A DNA stretch of 64,000 nucleotides from contig NZ_CP187555.1 in the NCBI RefSeq assembly GCF_049860805.1, positions 3,968,001 to 4,032,000 of the forward strand, in the 5' to 3' direction. Position 1 is the stretch's first letter; every line of letters begins with the position of its first letter. The position numbers and the translations under genes were made by a program. Origin of the DNA: Parabacteroides sp900760525 (GTDB lineage: Bacteria > Bacteroidota > Bacteroidia > Bacteroidales > Tannerellaceae). The notes under the pieces were generated by a model. It was given only the letters and a program-made list of their open reading frames with translations, was not told the DNA's origin and ran no database searches. Below, one piece after another: positions 6,652 to 15,681 of the stretch.

Positions 6652-9600
6652 CTTCCCCTTTTCATTTTTTCAAATACATAATATACACACGGGATGACCA
6701 TCAGACTCATGACTGTCGAAGTCACCAACCCGCCGATCACCGCGATCGCCATAGGTGAACGGAGTGAGGCGCCTTCACCGAAACCGAACGTCATCGGCAG
6801 GAGGGCAAGGATCGTCGTGAGCGTCGTCATCAGGATCGGGCGGATACGTTGCTGGCCGGATTCCACGATAGCATCCGTCAGTTCCATTCCGGACTGTTTC
6901 AACTGGTTGATACGGTCGACTAAGATAATCGAGTTGTTCACCGCGATACCGACCAGCATCACGATACCGATCACTCCCATCATGTTGATCGTCGTCCCCG
7001 TCAGGAAGAACAGCAGGATCGCTCCTACCACCGCCAGCGGGATCGTCAGCAGGATCGTGAAGGGATGCAGCAGCGACTCGAACTGCGAGGCGAGCACCAT
7101 ATAGACCAGGACGACCGAGAGGGCGAGGGCGAACAGCAGGCTGTTCATGGACTCCTGGCGCTTCTCTTCTTCGCCGGTGACGGTAATCGAATAGTTGGCA
7201 GGCAAATCGATATCTTTCACGGCAAGGCGTATATCGTCCGCCACCTTGTCGAGCGAATAGCCTGCACCGAGGTTGGCCGTCACCTTGCTGATGCGGTTCT
7301 GTCCGCGGCGGAAAATCTCTTTCGGAGCCTGCGAATGGGTGATCGTGGCGATCTCCTGCAAACGGAACTCCTTCTCACCGCTACGTATGACCAGGCCGCC
7401 GAGGTCGTGCAAGGTGATATCGGGAACCTTGATCAGGATGTCCCGCATCTCCCCCCTGTACTCCATCTTCCCGGATTCGAGGCCGCCGAGCTGTTGTTTC
7501 AACTGTTCGATAACGGTCGAGACGCTGACATTATGGATGCCGGCTACCGTACGGTCGACGGAGATCGTTACCTCCGGAGCACCGTCTTCGACGGACGACC
7601 GGATGTTATAAATTCCGGGAATACCGGTTATCCGTTCCATTACTTCACCGGAGATAGCGCTGATCTCGTCTAATTCCTCCCCTTTCACCTCGACCACGAT
7701 AGGGGCTCCTTCGCTGCCCAAAAGGGAGCTGAGGGAGTTCTCTTCCTGTTTCAAGGTGACCTCCAGGCCTTCGGTGTTTTCGGTGGCCCGGACGAACTGT
7801 GCCATCACCTCTTCGGGCGGAACCGGGCAGGAGGGCGAAAGGATCACTTTCATGACTGCCGTGTTCTCTCCTTCGAATATATCATTCTCCGAACCGCTGC
7901 CTGGCCCGACGTGGCTGTAGATCGTACACAGGGAATCTTGCGAAATGGTGTGCATCAGTTCCTCCAAATTCCCGACAGCCGAGGCGGTACGTTCCAGCGG
8001 AGTCCCCTCCGGCAACTTGATGACGGCAGAGAAGGCCTTGCTTTCGGCACGCGGCATAAACTCCGTACCGATAAAGGGAACGAGCAATCCGGCTAACACC
8101 ATCAACATCAAGGCACATCCGATCACCACCCAACGGCGGTGTAACAGGGTATGCAACACAGGGCTGTAGCCAGCAATCCGGATGCCGGTTGTTTTTGTGG
8201 TTTTCGTGGTTTTCACCGTAGAGACGCACGGCCGTGCGTCTCTACCACCGTCGCCAACACCGTCACCAACACCGTCGCCCCCATCCCGGCGCCCGGTAAT
8301 CCGGTCGTACAGCATCGGGATCACCAATATCGCCACAAACAGCGACGATACCAGCGAGAATGTCACCGTCCAGGCCTGGTCCTTAAACAATTCACCGGAG
8401 GCGCCATGCAGGTAGACGATCGGCAGGAAAACGACGATCGTCGTCAGCGTCGAGGCAATGACCGCACCGGCCACTTCGGATGTTCCCGTAATGGCGGCCT
8501 CACGTATCGTCAGGCCTTTCTCCTGGTTACGGAAGATGCTTTCGATCACCACGATGGCATTATCCACCAACATCCCGGCTCCGAGGGCCAGACCGCCGAG
8601 CGTCATGATATTCAGCGTAAGATGATTGAAGAACATCAGATTGAATGTAGCGATAATGGAAATCGGGATAGCCAGACTGACGATCAACGTCGTCCCTAAG
8701 CGGCGAAGGAAGACGAACAGGATCACCACCGCAAGGATAATCCCTAAGACGGCGCTGCTCTTCACCTCTCCGATCGCATTCTTGATAAAGGTCCCCTGGT
8801 TCGTGATCACCTGAAAACGGTAGCCGGGCAACGCCTGCTCGATAACCGCCAACTGGCGGATCACGCCATCGACCACCTTCACCGTATTGAAACGCATCTC
8901 CTTGTAGACGGACAGCCCGATGCTGCGCTCGCCATTGATGCGGACAATATTTTCCGGGCGGGCATTCTCGAAGCTGACGGTGGCGACCTCGCTCAGGAAG
9001 ATCGGGGCTTTGTCCGTCGATGAAACAGACGCACCGGAAGCCCCCGAAGCAGCCGTTCCGCTTGCCTCGGCCGTAACCGGCTTGTAACCGACAATAAGGT
9101 TCTCAAAATCGCTCTCCGTTGCAAACAGGCTCGAACTCTTGACCAAGTATTGCAGACCCAGCTCGCTGACGCGACCGCCGGATATGCTTTGGTTGTTCGC
9201 CTCTATCTTAGAGGAAATATCATTGATCGTCAACTGAAAGGCATCCAGTTTGTAGGGGTCCGTACGGATCGTCAGGGTACTGACCTCGTCGCCCGACAGC
9301 GTGACGTCGGCAACACCTTCCAGGCGGATCAACTCGTTACGGATATAACTCTCCGCCACCTTCCGGAGCTCCGCCATATCGGTAATGCTGCGATGCGAAA
9401 GCCCGATCAGGACGACGGGGGACTGGTTCGGATCGTGCTGCGTGATCTTGAGCTCGGTGATGTCCTTGTTCTGGGCAAAAGGGTTCATGGCTTTCTGCAA
9501 GTCAAGAAACGCCTCGTCCATATCTTTCTTCCAGGCATACTCGACCGTGATGCGGGCGGAGCCGGCACGGATCACGGACGAAACCTGCGTGACGTCGCTC

Positions 9601-9824
9601 TGCCGGATCGCCATCGACTCCATGTTCTTGACAAACTGCTTCTCTATTTCTTCCGGCGGACGTTCACCCGCCTTCAGCTCGATAAAGAGGCGGGGGTTAT
9701 TCAGGTCGGGCAACAGGTCGACTGCCAACTGATCATAGGAGATCTTGCCCAACAGCAGGATCGCCAGTACCAGCATACAGATCGTAACCGGATTGCTTAC
9801 CGCAAATTTGATGATACTTTTCAT
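6648..9824 (-). CDS. HAE1-family RND efflux permease
   Basis: 1058 residues, close to the usual length of AcrB-like pumps. It begins IIKFAVSNPVTICMLVLAILLLG (TM1), has a TM4 motif GAGMLVDNAIVVIES (Asp about 420), periplasmic porter domains in both halves and a second TM bundle ending in the C-terminus. RND pumps of this family drive drug, lipid or metabolite efflux with the proton gradient, joined to an adaptor and a TolC-like channel. The adaptor gene overlaps its start by 4 bp and the next gene overlaps its stop by 4 bp, so all three are coupled. The TM6-TM7 loop (about residues 510-550) has a repeat-derived insert: Gly-Asp-Gly-Val repeats, a segment encoded by a 28-bp palindrome, then Lys-Thr-Thr repeats. 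Confidence 0.9.
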   Translation of the reverse strand: MKSIIKFAVSNPVTICMLVLAILLLGKISYDQLAVDLLPDLNNPRLFIELKAGERPPEEIEKQFVKNMESMAIRQSDVTQVSSVIRAGSARITVEYAWKKDMDEAFLDLQKAMNPFAQNKDITELKITQHDPNQSPVVLIGLSHRSITDMAELRKVAESYIRNELIRLEGVADVTLSGDEVSTLTIRTDPYKLDAFQLTINDISSKIEANNQSISGGRVSELGLQYLVKSSSLFATESDFENLIVGYKPVTAEASGTAASGASGASVSSTDKAPIFLSEVATVSFENARPENIVRINGERSIGLSVYKEMRFNTVKVVDGVIRQLAVIEQALPGYRFQVITNQGTFIKNAIGEVKSSAVLGIILAVVILFVFLRRLGTTLIVSLAIPISIIATFNLMFFNHLTLNIMTLGGLALGAGMLVDNAIVVIESIFRNQEKGLTIREAAITGTSEVAGAVIASTLTTIVVFLPIVYLHGASGELFKDQAWTVTFSLVSSLFVAILVIPMLYDRITGRRDGGDGVGDGVGDGGRDARPCVSTVKTTKTTKTTGIRIAGYSPVLHTLLHRRWVVIGCALMLMVLAGLLVPFIGTEFMPRAESKAFSAVIKLPEGTPLERTASAVGNLEELMHTISQDSLCTIYSHVGPGSGSENDIFEGENTAVMKVILSPSCPVPPEEVMAQFVRATENTEGLEVTLKQEENSLSSLLGSEGAPIVVEVKGEELDEISAISGEVMERITGIPGIYNIRSSVEDGAPEVTISVDRTVAGIHNVSVSTVIEQLKQQLGGLESGKMEYRGEMRDILIKVPDITLHDLGGLVIRSGEKEFRLQEIATITHSQAPKEIFRRGQNRISKVTANLGAGYSLDKVADDIRLAVKDIDLPANYSITVTGEEEKRQESMNSLLFALALSVVLVYMVLASQFESLLHPFTILLTIPLAVVGAILLFFLTGTTINMMGVIGIVMLVGIAVNNSIILVDRINQLKQSGMELTDAIVESGQQRIRPILMTTLTTILALLPMTFGFGEGASLRSPMAIAVIGGLVTSTVMSLMVIPCVYYVFEKMKRGR
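8182..8287. repeat. In-frame palindromic element flanked by minisatellites in an RND gene
   Basis: A perfect 28-bp palindrome lies at 8218-8245 (arms GTAGAGACGCACGG and its complement). On one side, to about 8287, is a 12-bp repeat coding Gly-Asp-Gly-Val. On the other, from about 8182, is a 9-bp repeat coding Lys-Thr-Thr. On the minus strand the whole block is read without a stop as part of the RND permease loop. Confidence 0.85.
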
Positions 9825-10873
9825 TTCTGGACTTTTACCTTTGCATTCTCCTTCAATGTCTCGAAGCCTTTCACCACTAAGTTATCGTTCTCCTTCAAGC
9901 CTTCCAGCACCTGGATGTTCTTGTCGTCTTCCAGCCCGGTCTTGAGCTCGCGGAGCAGGGCGGTGTTCTTCTCGACGATATACACGTATTTGACACGGCG
10001 GTTGGACTGGATCACATCTTTCGGGATGATGATGGCGCTGTCCGCCTTGTTCACCACGATATCGGCTTTGACAAACATACCGGGACGAAGCTTCAACCCA
10101 TCGTTCTGGATCAGTATCTTCCCTTTGAAGGTACGGGTTTCGGAACTGATGGCGGGCGACAGTTCGCTGATCACTCCCCGGATCGTGTCTTCGGGGAGCG
10201 TATAATGGGTAATATAGACCGGCTGATCCGCCTTCACATACCCGATAGCGCTTTCCGGCAGGTTGATATCCATATACATGCGGGCATAGTCCATGATGCC
10301 GACTACCGGTTTCCCCTGTTCGATGCGGACATCGGACGTATAGTGGGGTAGGTCCACGATCACACCGTCGAAAGGTGCTTTGATATTCATCTTCTCCAAA
10401 TTGAGCTTACCGTTCTCGTAGTCGTAGCGGGCATTCGTCACTTTCACTTCCGTATTACGCATTTCGCTAAGCGTCACACCACCTTTCTCATAGAGGGCTT
10501 TCTGCTTCACTTGTTCCTGTTCGGCTATTTCGAGACTCAATTCTTTAGCATCGATAGCGATGCCGTTTTCGTATTCCCGGTCTTCCAGGCGGACGATCAG
10601 TTGTCCTTTGGATACGATATCACCCAGTTTAAAAGGCTTGCCTGTACGGGGATTGGTTTGCAGTTTATAGAGGCCGCTCATTTCGGAGTTGAGCGTCACC
10701 CCGTAGGTCGGCTGTGCCGTCCCGGTCGTATTGACTAATTTGCTGATAGAGCCTTTTTTCAACTCCACCACCGACACGGGCGTAGCAATATCGTTCTGCG
10801 TATTCTGCGGCTGGTTATTGCAACCGGTCGCCAACAGGACAAACAACATGAGAGAAGTCATTGTATATTTCAT
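9821..10873 (-). CDS. RND periplasmic adaptor (membrane fusion) lipoprotein
   Basis: 350 residues. The N-terminus has a lipobox ending LLATGC (Cys18), so it is anchored by lipid. The order is that of AcrA/MexA-type adaptors: a beta-barrel/lipoyl half (near 45-90), a short coiled hairpin (about 100-155, rich in Glu/Lys/Gln), the second lipoyl half with KAPFDGVIVDLPHY, a beta-barrel domain (RPGMFVKADIVV) and a membrane-proximal domain at the C-terminus. It bridges the inner-membrane pump and the TolC-like channel. It lies 6 bp after the channel gene and overlaps the RND gene by 4 bp. The hairpin is short compared with E. coli AcrA. Confidence 0.9.
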   Translation of the reverse strand: MKYTMTSLMLFVLLATGCNNQPQNTQNDIATPVSVVELKKGSISKLVNTTGTAQPTYGVTLNSEMSGLYKLQTNPRTGKPFKLGDIVSKGQLIVRLEDREYENGIAIDAKELSLEIAEQEQVKQKALYEKGGVTLSEMRNTEVKVTNARYDYENGKLNLEKMNIKAPFDGVIVDLPHYTSDVRIEQGKPVVGIMDYARMYMDINLPESAIGYVKADQPVYITHYTLPEDTIRGVISELSPAISSETRTFKGKILIQNDGLKLRPGMFVKADIVVNKADSAIIIPKDVIQSNRRVKYVYIVEKNTALLRELKTGLEDDKNIQVLEGLKENDNLVVKGFETLKENAKVKVQK

Positions 10874-10879
10874 ATCGTA

Positions 10880-12355
10880 CTACTTTTTCGTTACTAAATC
10901 TTCCATCGGGACAATAGGCACATCGTGCTCGAAGTCGTAGAGGGAAAGTATCTTGAGGTTCAACAATTCGATCTTATAATTGATAAGCGCCTGCGTATAG
11001 GCGATCTTTTTATTGGAAAGCTGGGTCTGGAACTGGTTCATGTCCATACCGGTGATATCCCCCTCCCGGTAACGGGTCAGGTTCAGGTCATAGGTACGCT
11101 GTGCATTTGCAACGTTCTGCTCGGCTATCTTGATCTGCGAAAGCAGATTTTCTAAGCTGCGCCAGGTCTGACGAATGTTCAGTTCGATGTTGACTTTGTC
11201 TTCATGGAACTCCAACTGGTTGATCTTCCGGGCTACTTCCTGCGCTTTGACACGGGCTTTCTTTTCCCCCCAATCAAAGATCGGGACACTGAAGCTGATG
11301 GCGACACGCGGGTTCTGTGTCGGGTTATTATAGATCTGCTCCAAGTGGCGGTTATCACCGATCAAGCCGAAGGAGAGGGCAATATCTCCCTTGAACTCGT
11401 TCAGAGCCTTTGTCTTGATCATGTCGAAAGCCAGTTCTTTGCTCTCGATCTCCCGCTGACGCAGTTCCAGGCGCGATTCGAGGCCGTGCCGGATCGCCTT
11501 TTCCAGATTCACTTCCACCGGCTTGATCTGCACTTCGGCAAAGACTATGATGTCTTCGTTCAGGTCCATCCCCAACGTCTGCTTCAACTGGTCTTTCGAG
11601 TTTTCAAGTGATACCTGCTGTTCTTCTAAGGAAGAGCGGGCGGAGGCGAGGTTCACTTCCGCCTGGAACAACTCATCGCGGGCAGCCAGGTCGGCTTCCA
11701 CCTTATTCTTGATGATCTCATAGCTTTGCTGGGCATTGGTCAGTTCCTCCCGGGTAATGGCCAACTGGCTTTGTGCCATATAAACGGAATAGAACTGCTG
11801 GGTAATATCCTTTTCCGTACTGAGCCGTTGCAGGGCGTAGCTGATGTTGGCATTCTCATAATCGTATTCGATCTGTTGCAGTTCCATCTTACGCTTGTTA
11901 TAGGTAAAAATGGGCTGCGAGAGTTGGAGGTAGAGGTCGTTGCTGAACGCCTTGTTGCTGGTCTTCGTCCCGTCGATATTGGAGTTGTTATCCTGCCAGC
12001 CGAAGCGGTTGATCAACGAGAGGACACCATCCGTCCACAAGATCGGCTGATCCACCTGGAACGTTCCGGTAGTACTGAACCGCTCGTTCGTGTACCACTG
12101 AGACAGGCGGTTGTCGAAACTGCGGCTCTTGCTGTAATCCACCGGATTGAGGTTCAACGAGAACTTCGACTTCAAGGAAGCCCGCTGCGCAACCAGGTTC
12201 TGCTGATAACGTTCCAGGTTCATGTGGGAACGGCGCAGGGAAGGACTGTGTTCTTCCGCTATGTCCATCGCCTTATCGATCGTCAGCGAGACTTGCCCGT
12301 ACGACGGGACGGACAGTCCCAGGCAGACGGCGGCCATCAGCATTATTTTTTTCAT
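10880..12355 (-). CDS. TolC-family outer membrane efflux protein
   Basis: 491 residues from the ATG at 12355, which begins a clear signal peptide (MKKIMLMAAVCLGLSVPSYG). An in-frame ATG at 12397 would add 14 residues and overlap the upstream gene by 8 bp; it is less likely because it masks the signal. The mature part shows two outer-membrane efflux repeats with long coiled helices, for example the Gln/Glu-rich stretches near 195-255 and 390-445, and the usual Bacteroidetes start LTIDKAMDIAEEHSPSLRRS. It would form the trimeric exit duct for the operon. Its position between an ABC permease and an RND adaptor suggests it may be shared. Confidence 0.9.
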   Translation of the reverse strand: MKKIMLMAAVCLGLSVPSYGQVSLTIDKAMDIAEEHSPSLRRSHMNLERYQQNLVAQRASLKSKFSLNLNPVDYSKSRSFDNRLSQWYTNERFSTTGTFQVDQPILWTDGVLSLINRFGWQDNNSNIDGTKTSNKAFSNDLYLQLSQPIFTYNKRKMELQQIEYDYENANISYALQRLSTEKDITQQFYSVYMAQSQLAITREELTNAQQSYEIIKNKVEADLAARDELFQAEVNLASARSSLEEQQVSLENSKDQLKQTLGMDLNEDIIVFAEVQIKPVEVNLEKAIRHGLESRLELRQREIESKELAFDMIKTKALNEFKGDIALSFGLIGDNRHLEQIYNNPTQNPRVAISFSVPIFDWGEKKARVKAQEVARKINQLEFHEDKVNIELNIRQTWRSLENLLSQIKIAEQNVANAQRTYDLNLTRYREGDITGMDMNQFQTQLSNKKIAYTQALINYKIELLNLKILSLYDFEHDVPIVPMEDLVTKK

Positions 12356-12389
12356 GGATAGTAATTCTCTTCGTATCATGTATCTAATT

Positions 12390-15300
12390 CTATTCATATC
12401 GTTTTACTATTTTGACCGCATCGGCCGTCACGCTCCGGAGCTTGCACTCGTTCGTCAGGGTGATCCGGACCGTGTCGGGGCTGAAGTAGTAGGCGCCTAT
12501 AGGCTCCCAACCTTCATTCGCTCTTTTCAGGTCTATATAAGCGTCTTCGTTTTCCTCATCATACTCCACCTTAAAGTGATATTCCCCGCCGGCCTGCTTA
12601 TTATATTTCAGTTCATTGTCTTTGGAAACATAGTAGTAAACATCGTATTGCCCGGCAGAAGGGACCGGAATTTTCCAAGTCGCCGTCTGGCTGCCGTTGC
12701 CGCTCTTGATCACATAGGCGGACCGGATATAGCGGCCGTAGTAGGCCGCATTCGTCGTGGCCGTCCACTGCAACGGGGCACGCCAGGGAGAGACACCGGC
12801 ATACTTGAATGAGGTATCTTCCACCTTGTCGAGCCACTTGGGCAAAAGCCCGACGACAGCCGGCTCGGACAGGGAAAAAAGGGGATCTTCATTGTCTACG
12901 ATCACCTCCCCTTCCGCTTCGGGAGAAAAGTCAGCAACGATGAAATCGCCTTCGGCATCGACCGCCCTCTCCCGTTCTTCCCGGATGTTGGTAATCGGCA
13001 GGTTCAGGATATTCGGCAGGTTACCGGCTATCAGCGTATTCACATCCACCTGGCGGGGCGCTTCCTCCCATACCGTCACAAGCAGCTTGGTCTGGTGGGC
13101 GGCAAGAGGCAGTTTACGGCTCGTACGCGGATCGATATCCGGGCCGTAGCCTCCAGCCTGTATATCGAGTTGGAGCATACCGTCGTGATCCGAATTATTG
13201 CTGACTAATTGTTTCAGCACAAAGCTCTCCTGTCCCTTGTTCGTGATCTTGGTCACTTCAGGCTGCCCGATCGTATAGAAAGGAAGAGGCGTCGGACGGT
13301 CCCACCCGGAAATACCCGCACGGATATCGGACCCGCTGATCATCCCTAACGTATCTAACAGCGTCTCGAAGCGCATATTACGAAATTCGTTCCGTTCCAG
13401 CAGGGCATACAGGGAATCCCGGAACAGGCTCACTCCCATCTTCACTTCGGCAGGAGCAAACAGGCAATACCCTTTCAGGCTGATCGTGTTATTCAGCAAG
13501 TCGCGGTGTTCCACATCGGACAAAAGCTCCTTAAACGAATGCTTCTCCATCAGCAGGTTCGCCTTCTCGTTATTGCTGATCCCGTTTATCTCACGTTCCC
13601 ATCCGTTATTATCGGATTTCTTTTGCAGATACAGTTCGACCAGCCGGTTCGTAACAGGCCATTCGGAAGAATAGATATTATACCGGAAGTTATAGAGCTC
13701 GGGAAACAGGAAATACGGATTGCTCCGGGAGGATATATTGAACTTGCCCCGGCTGCCGGAAGAGTAGTTATAGTTGCCCTCCGTCTGCGAGAAAATCCAC
13801 AGGAAGCTGTTCATCACCCGGATCTCCGCCTCCTCCTCGCTGATCTCACGCCCTCCCCGCTTCGACCACTTCAACTGGTTTTTCTTCTGCTTGACAAAGT
13901 CCATCTGATTGAACATACAGCCCAGTTCGGGGAAAAGGACCATTTCCGGCTGCACCACTTCCTGCGCCTGCGACCAGGAACGGACGTAGCTGTAGAACTG
14001 CGCCGGGACCTCCACCACTGAAAAGCGGTCGAAGGGGTAGCTCAACTTATACGTGCGTTCGAGATTCTCCCGCAGGTTGCGGATCAACCCGGGAATCGTA
14101 TCGCGGATCGAATCGAACGCCGCCTCGTAATAATCGTGTCCTTTTATATGCCAGACGCTATAGAGCGTACTGTCGCTTTCCACGCTCTTCTGTTCGTACT
14201 TCCCGATAATCAGGGAGATGGACTGATAGGGATTGTTTGCCGACTGCGAAACGGAAACCAGTCCGGGAAGCGGCTTCACATCCAGCTCGAAGCGGCTGAA
14301 ATAGGTCTGCTGCCAGTCGGGGCTCTTGTCGCTATATCCCGTTCCGGGACGCGGATACCAGTAGGTTTCGGGCGTAAACAGCACATAGTCGGGTGTCTGG
14401 AAACTATATTTCTTATCGAGCTTGAGCATCTCCTTGTCATACGGCTGCTGCAAGACCTCCGCCGGGATATCCAGATAGCAGAAATCATCCTTTATCCGCC
14501 CCTCGTAGCCGACCGAGAACGAGACGGTGTCCCCCTCCTCTATCTTCCTCCCGAAATCCACCACCAGAATCTGTTCTTCCCGTTTAAAATCCAGCGGCTT
14601 CTCCCCTTCCTTCACCTCCCCGACTTTCAACCCCGGGTTCAGGCAGAAGGTAAACACCTCCGATGCGGCAAGAGCCGTCCCCTTCATCCCGACAACAGAA
14701 CGGATCGTTTCGGGCTTCTGCTCCACCGAAATATCGTACCGGTCGATCACCATCTTCGGCACATGGACATATTTATTGTTGATGCTTGTGTACAAAGCGC
14801 GCATCTCCCCCTCCCTGAGAATCGAACGCACATGCCGGTAACCCGCCGTCCCTGCCAGCAAGAACATGCAGAGCGAAAGGAACAGCCACGGATAATGGCT
14901 CCTTCTGGCATTCGGCAACCGCTTGAACAGGAAGATCGTAAAAAAGATGAAGCCCAGACCGGCAAAGAAATAGATCGCCCGGTGGTTCAAGATCAACTCC
15001 AGGCTACTGAACCCGACAATCGTCGATTTGAACAACGGCAGGTTATACACCATATAATCGAACAGGTAATAGAACTTATCCTGTATATAAAACAACGTCA
15101 GCCCGATATACCCTAACAGCAGGATAAAGGTAAGCGCCTGGTTCCTCAACACCAGCATCAGGAAGATGGAAAGGCCGATAATAAAGATCAGCGTCGGCAG
15201 GCTGATCAGAAAGAAATACACTGCATAGGCCTGCAAATCGACGGCTATGCCGGAAGCCATAAAGTTGAAAGCCAGCACAATCGCCAATATCAGCAGGTTC

Positions 15301-15665
15301 AGGAGCAAGAACACCCTGAGGTTCCCCCATATCTTCCCGATCACATACTCGGCATTGCTGAGCGGCCGGACATAAAAGACCTCGGATGTATCGAGCTTCT
15401 TGTCCCTTTTCAGAAATTCGGAAGAAAGGAAGACGGCGACCACCGCCTGCCCCGTGTTCAACAGCAACAAAATCAGATAAGGTATATTGGACGGGATTGC
15501 TTTCCCAAACCAAAAACCTCCGGAATCTTCCGCCAGCAACAGGCTAAAGCTCAAAATGCCTAAAATAAACGCGGCAAGCAGGGTGAAGATGCGGAAAAAC
15601 CAGCTTCTCACCAATATCTTGCTTTCGTATTTGGCTACAGATCGTATGTTCGTGATAAATGACAT
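12390..15665 (-). CDS. ABC-2 permease fused to a large extracytoplasmic M1-peptidase-like domain
   Basis: 1091 residues. About residues 1-280 hold an ABC-2 permease core with six or seven membrane segments (first at about 22-45, last near 265-280). The rest is a large soluble domain. The part near 530-700 (VVEVPAQFYSY, then VVQPEMVLFPELG) resembles M1 aminopeptidases, but no HExxH zinc motif is present, so catalysis is doubtful. The last 110 residues (QYDVYYYVS, then WEPIGAYYF and a final ADAVKIV) resemble the golvesin C-terminal/Xly-type beta-sandwich domain. Proteins of the permease plus M1-like type are known in Bacteroidetes; the role of the extra domain is not established. Its ATPase partner is the gene just upstream, 16 bp away. 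Confidence 0.75.
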   Translation of the reverse strand: MSFITNIRSVAKYESKILVRSWFFRIFTLLAAFILGILSFSLLLAEDSGGFWFGKAIPSNIPYLILLLLNTGQAVVAVFLSSEFLKRDKKLDTSEVFYVRPLSNAEYVIGKIWGNLRVFLLLNLLILAIVLAFNFMASGIAVDLQAYAVYFFLISLPTLIFIIGLSIFLMLVLRNQALTFILLLGYIGLTLFYIQDKFYYLFDYMVYNLPLFKSTIVGFSSLELILNHRAIYFFAGLGFIFFTIFLFKRLPNARRSHYPWLFLSLCMFLLAGTAGYRHVRSILREGEMRALYTSINNKYVHVPKMVIDRYDISVEQKPETIRSVVGMKGTALAASEVFTFCLNPGLKVGEVKEGEKPLDFKREEQILVVDFGRKIEEGDTVSFSVGYEGRIKDDFCYLDIPAEVLQQPYDKEMLKLDKKYSFQTPDYVLFTPETYWYPRPGTGYSDKSPDWQQTYFSRFELDVKPLPGLVSVSQSANNPYQSISLIIGKYEQKSVESDSTLYSVWHIKGHDYYEAAFDSIRDTIPGLIRNLRENLERTYKLSYPFDRFSVVEVPAQFYSYVRSWSQAQEVVQPEMVLFPELGCMFNQMDFVKQKKNQLKWSKRGGREISEEEAEIRVMNSFLWIFSQTEGNYNYSSGSRGKFNISSRSNPYFLFPELYNFRYNIYSSEWPVTNRLVELYLQKKSDNNGWEREINGISNNEKANLLMEKHSFKELLSDVEHRDLLNNTISLKGYCLFAPAEVKMGVSLFRDSLYALLERNEFRNMRFETLLDTLGMISGSDIRAGISGWDRPTPLPFYTIGQPEVTKITNKGQESFVLKQLVSNNSDHDGMLQLDIQAGGYGPDIDPRTSRKLPLAAHQTKLLVTVWEEAPRQVDVNTLIAGNLPNILNLPITNIREERERAVDAEGDFIVADFSPEAEGEVIVDNEDPLFSLSEPAVVGLLPKWLDKVEDTSFKYAGVSPWRAPLQWTATTNAAYYGRYIRSAYVIKSGNGSQTATWKIPVPSAGQYDVYYYVSKDNELKYNKQAGGEYHFKVEYDEENEDAYIDLKRANEGWEPIGAYYFSPDTVRITLTNECKLRSVTADAVKIVKRYE

Positions 15666-15681
15666 AGGCAGGCGACCTCTT

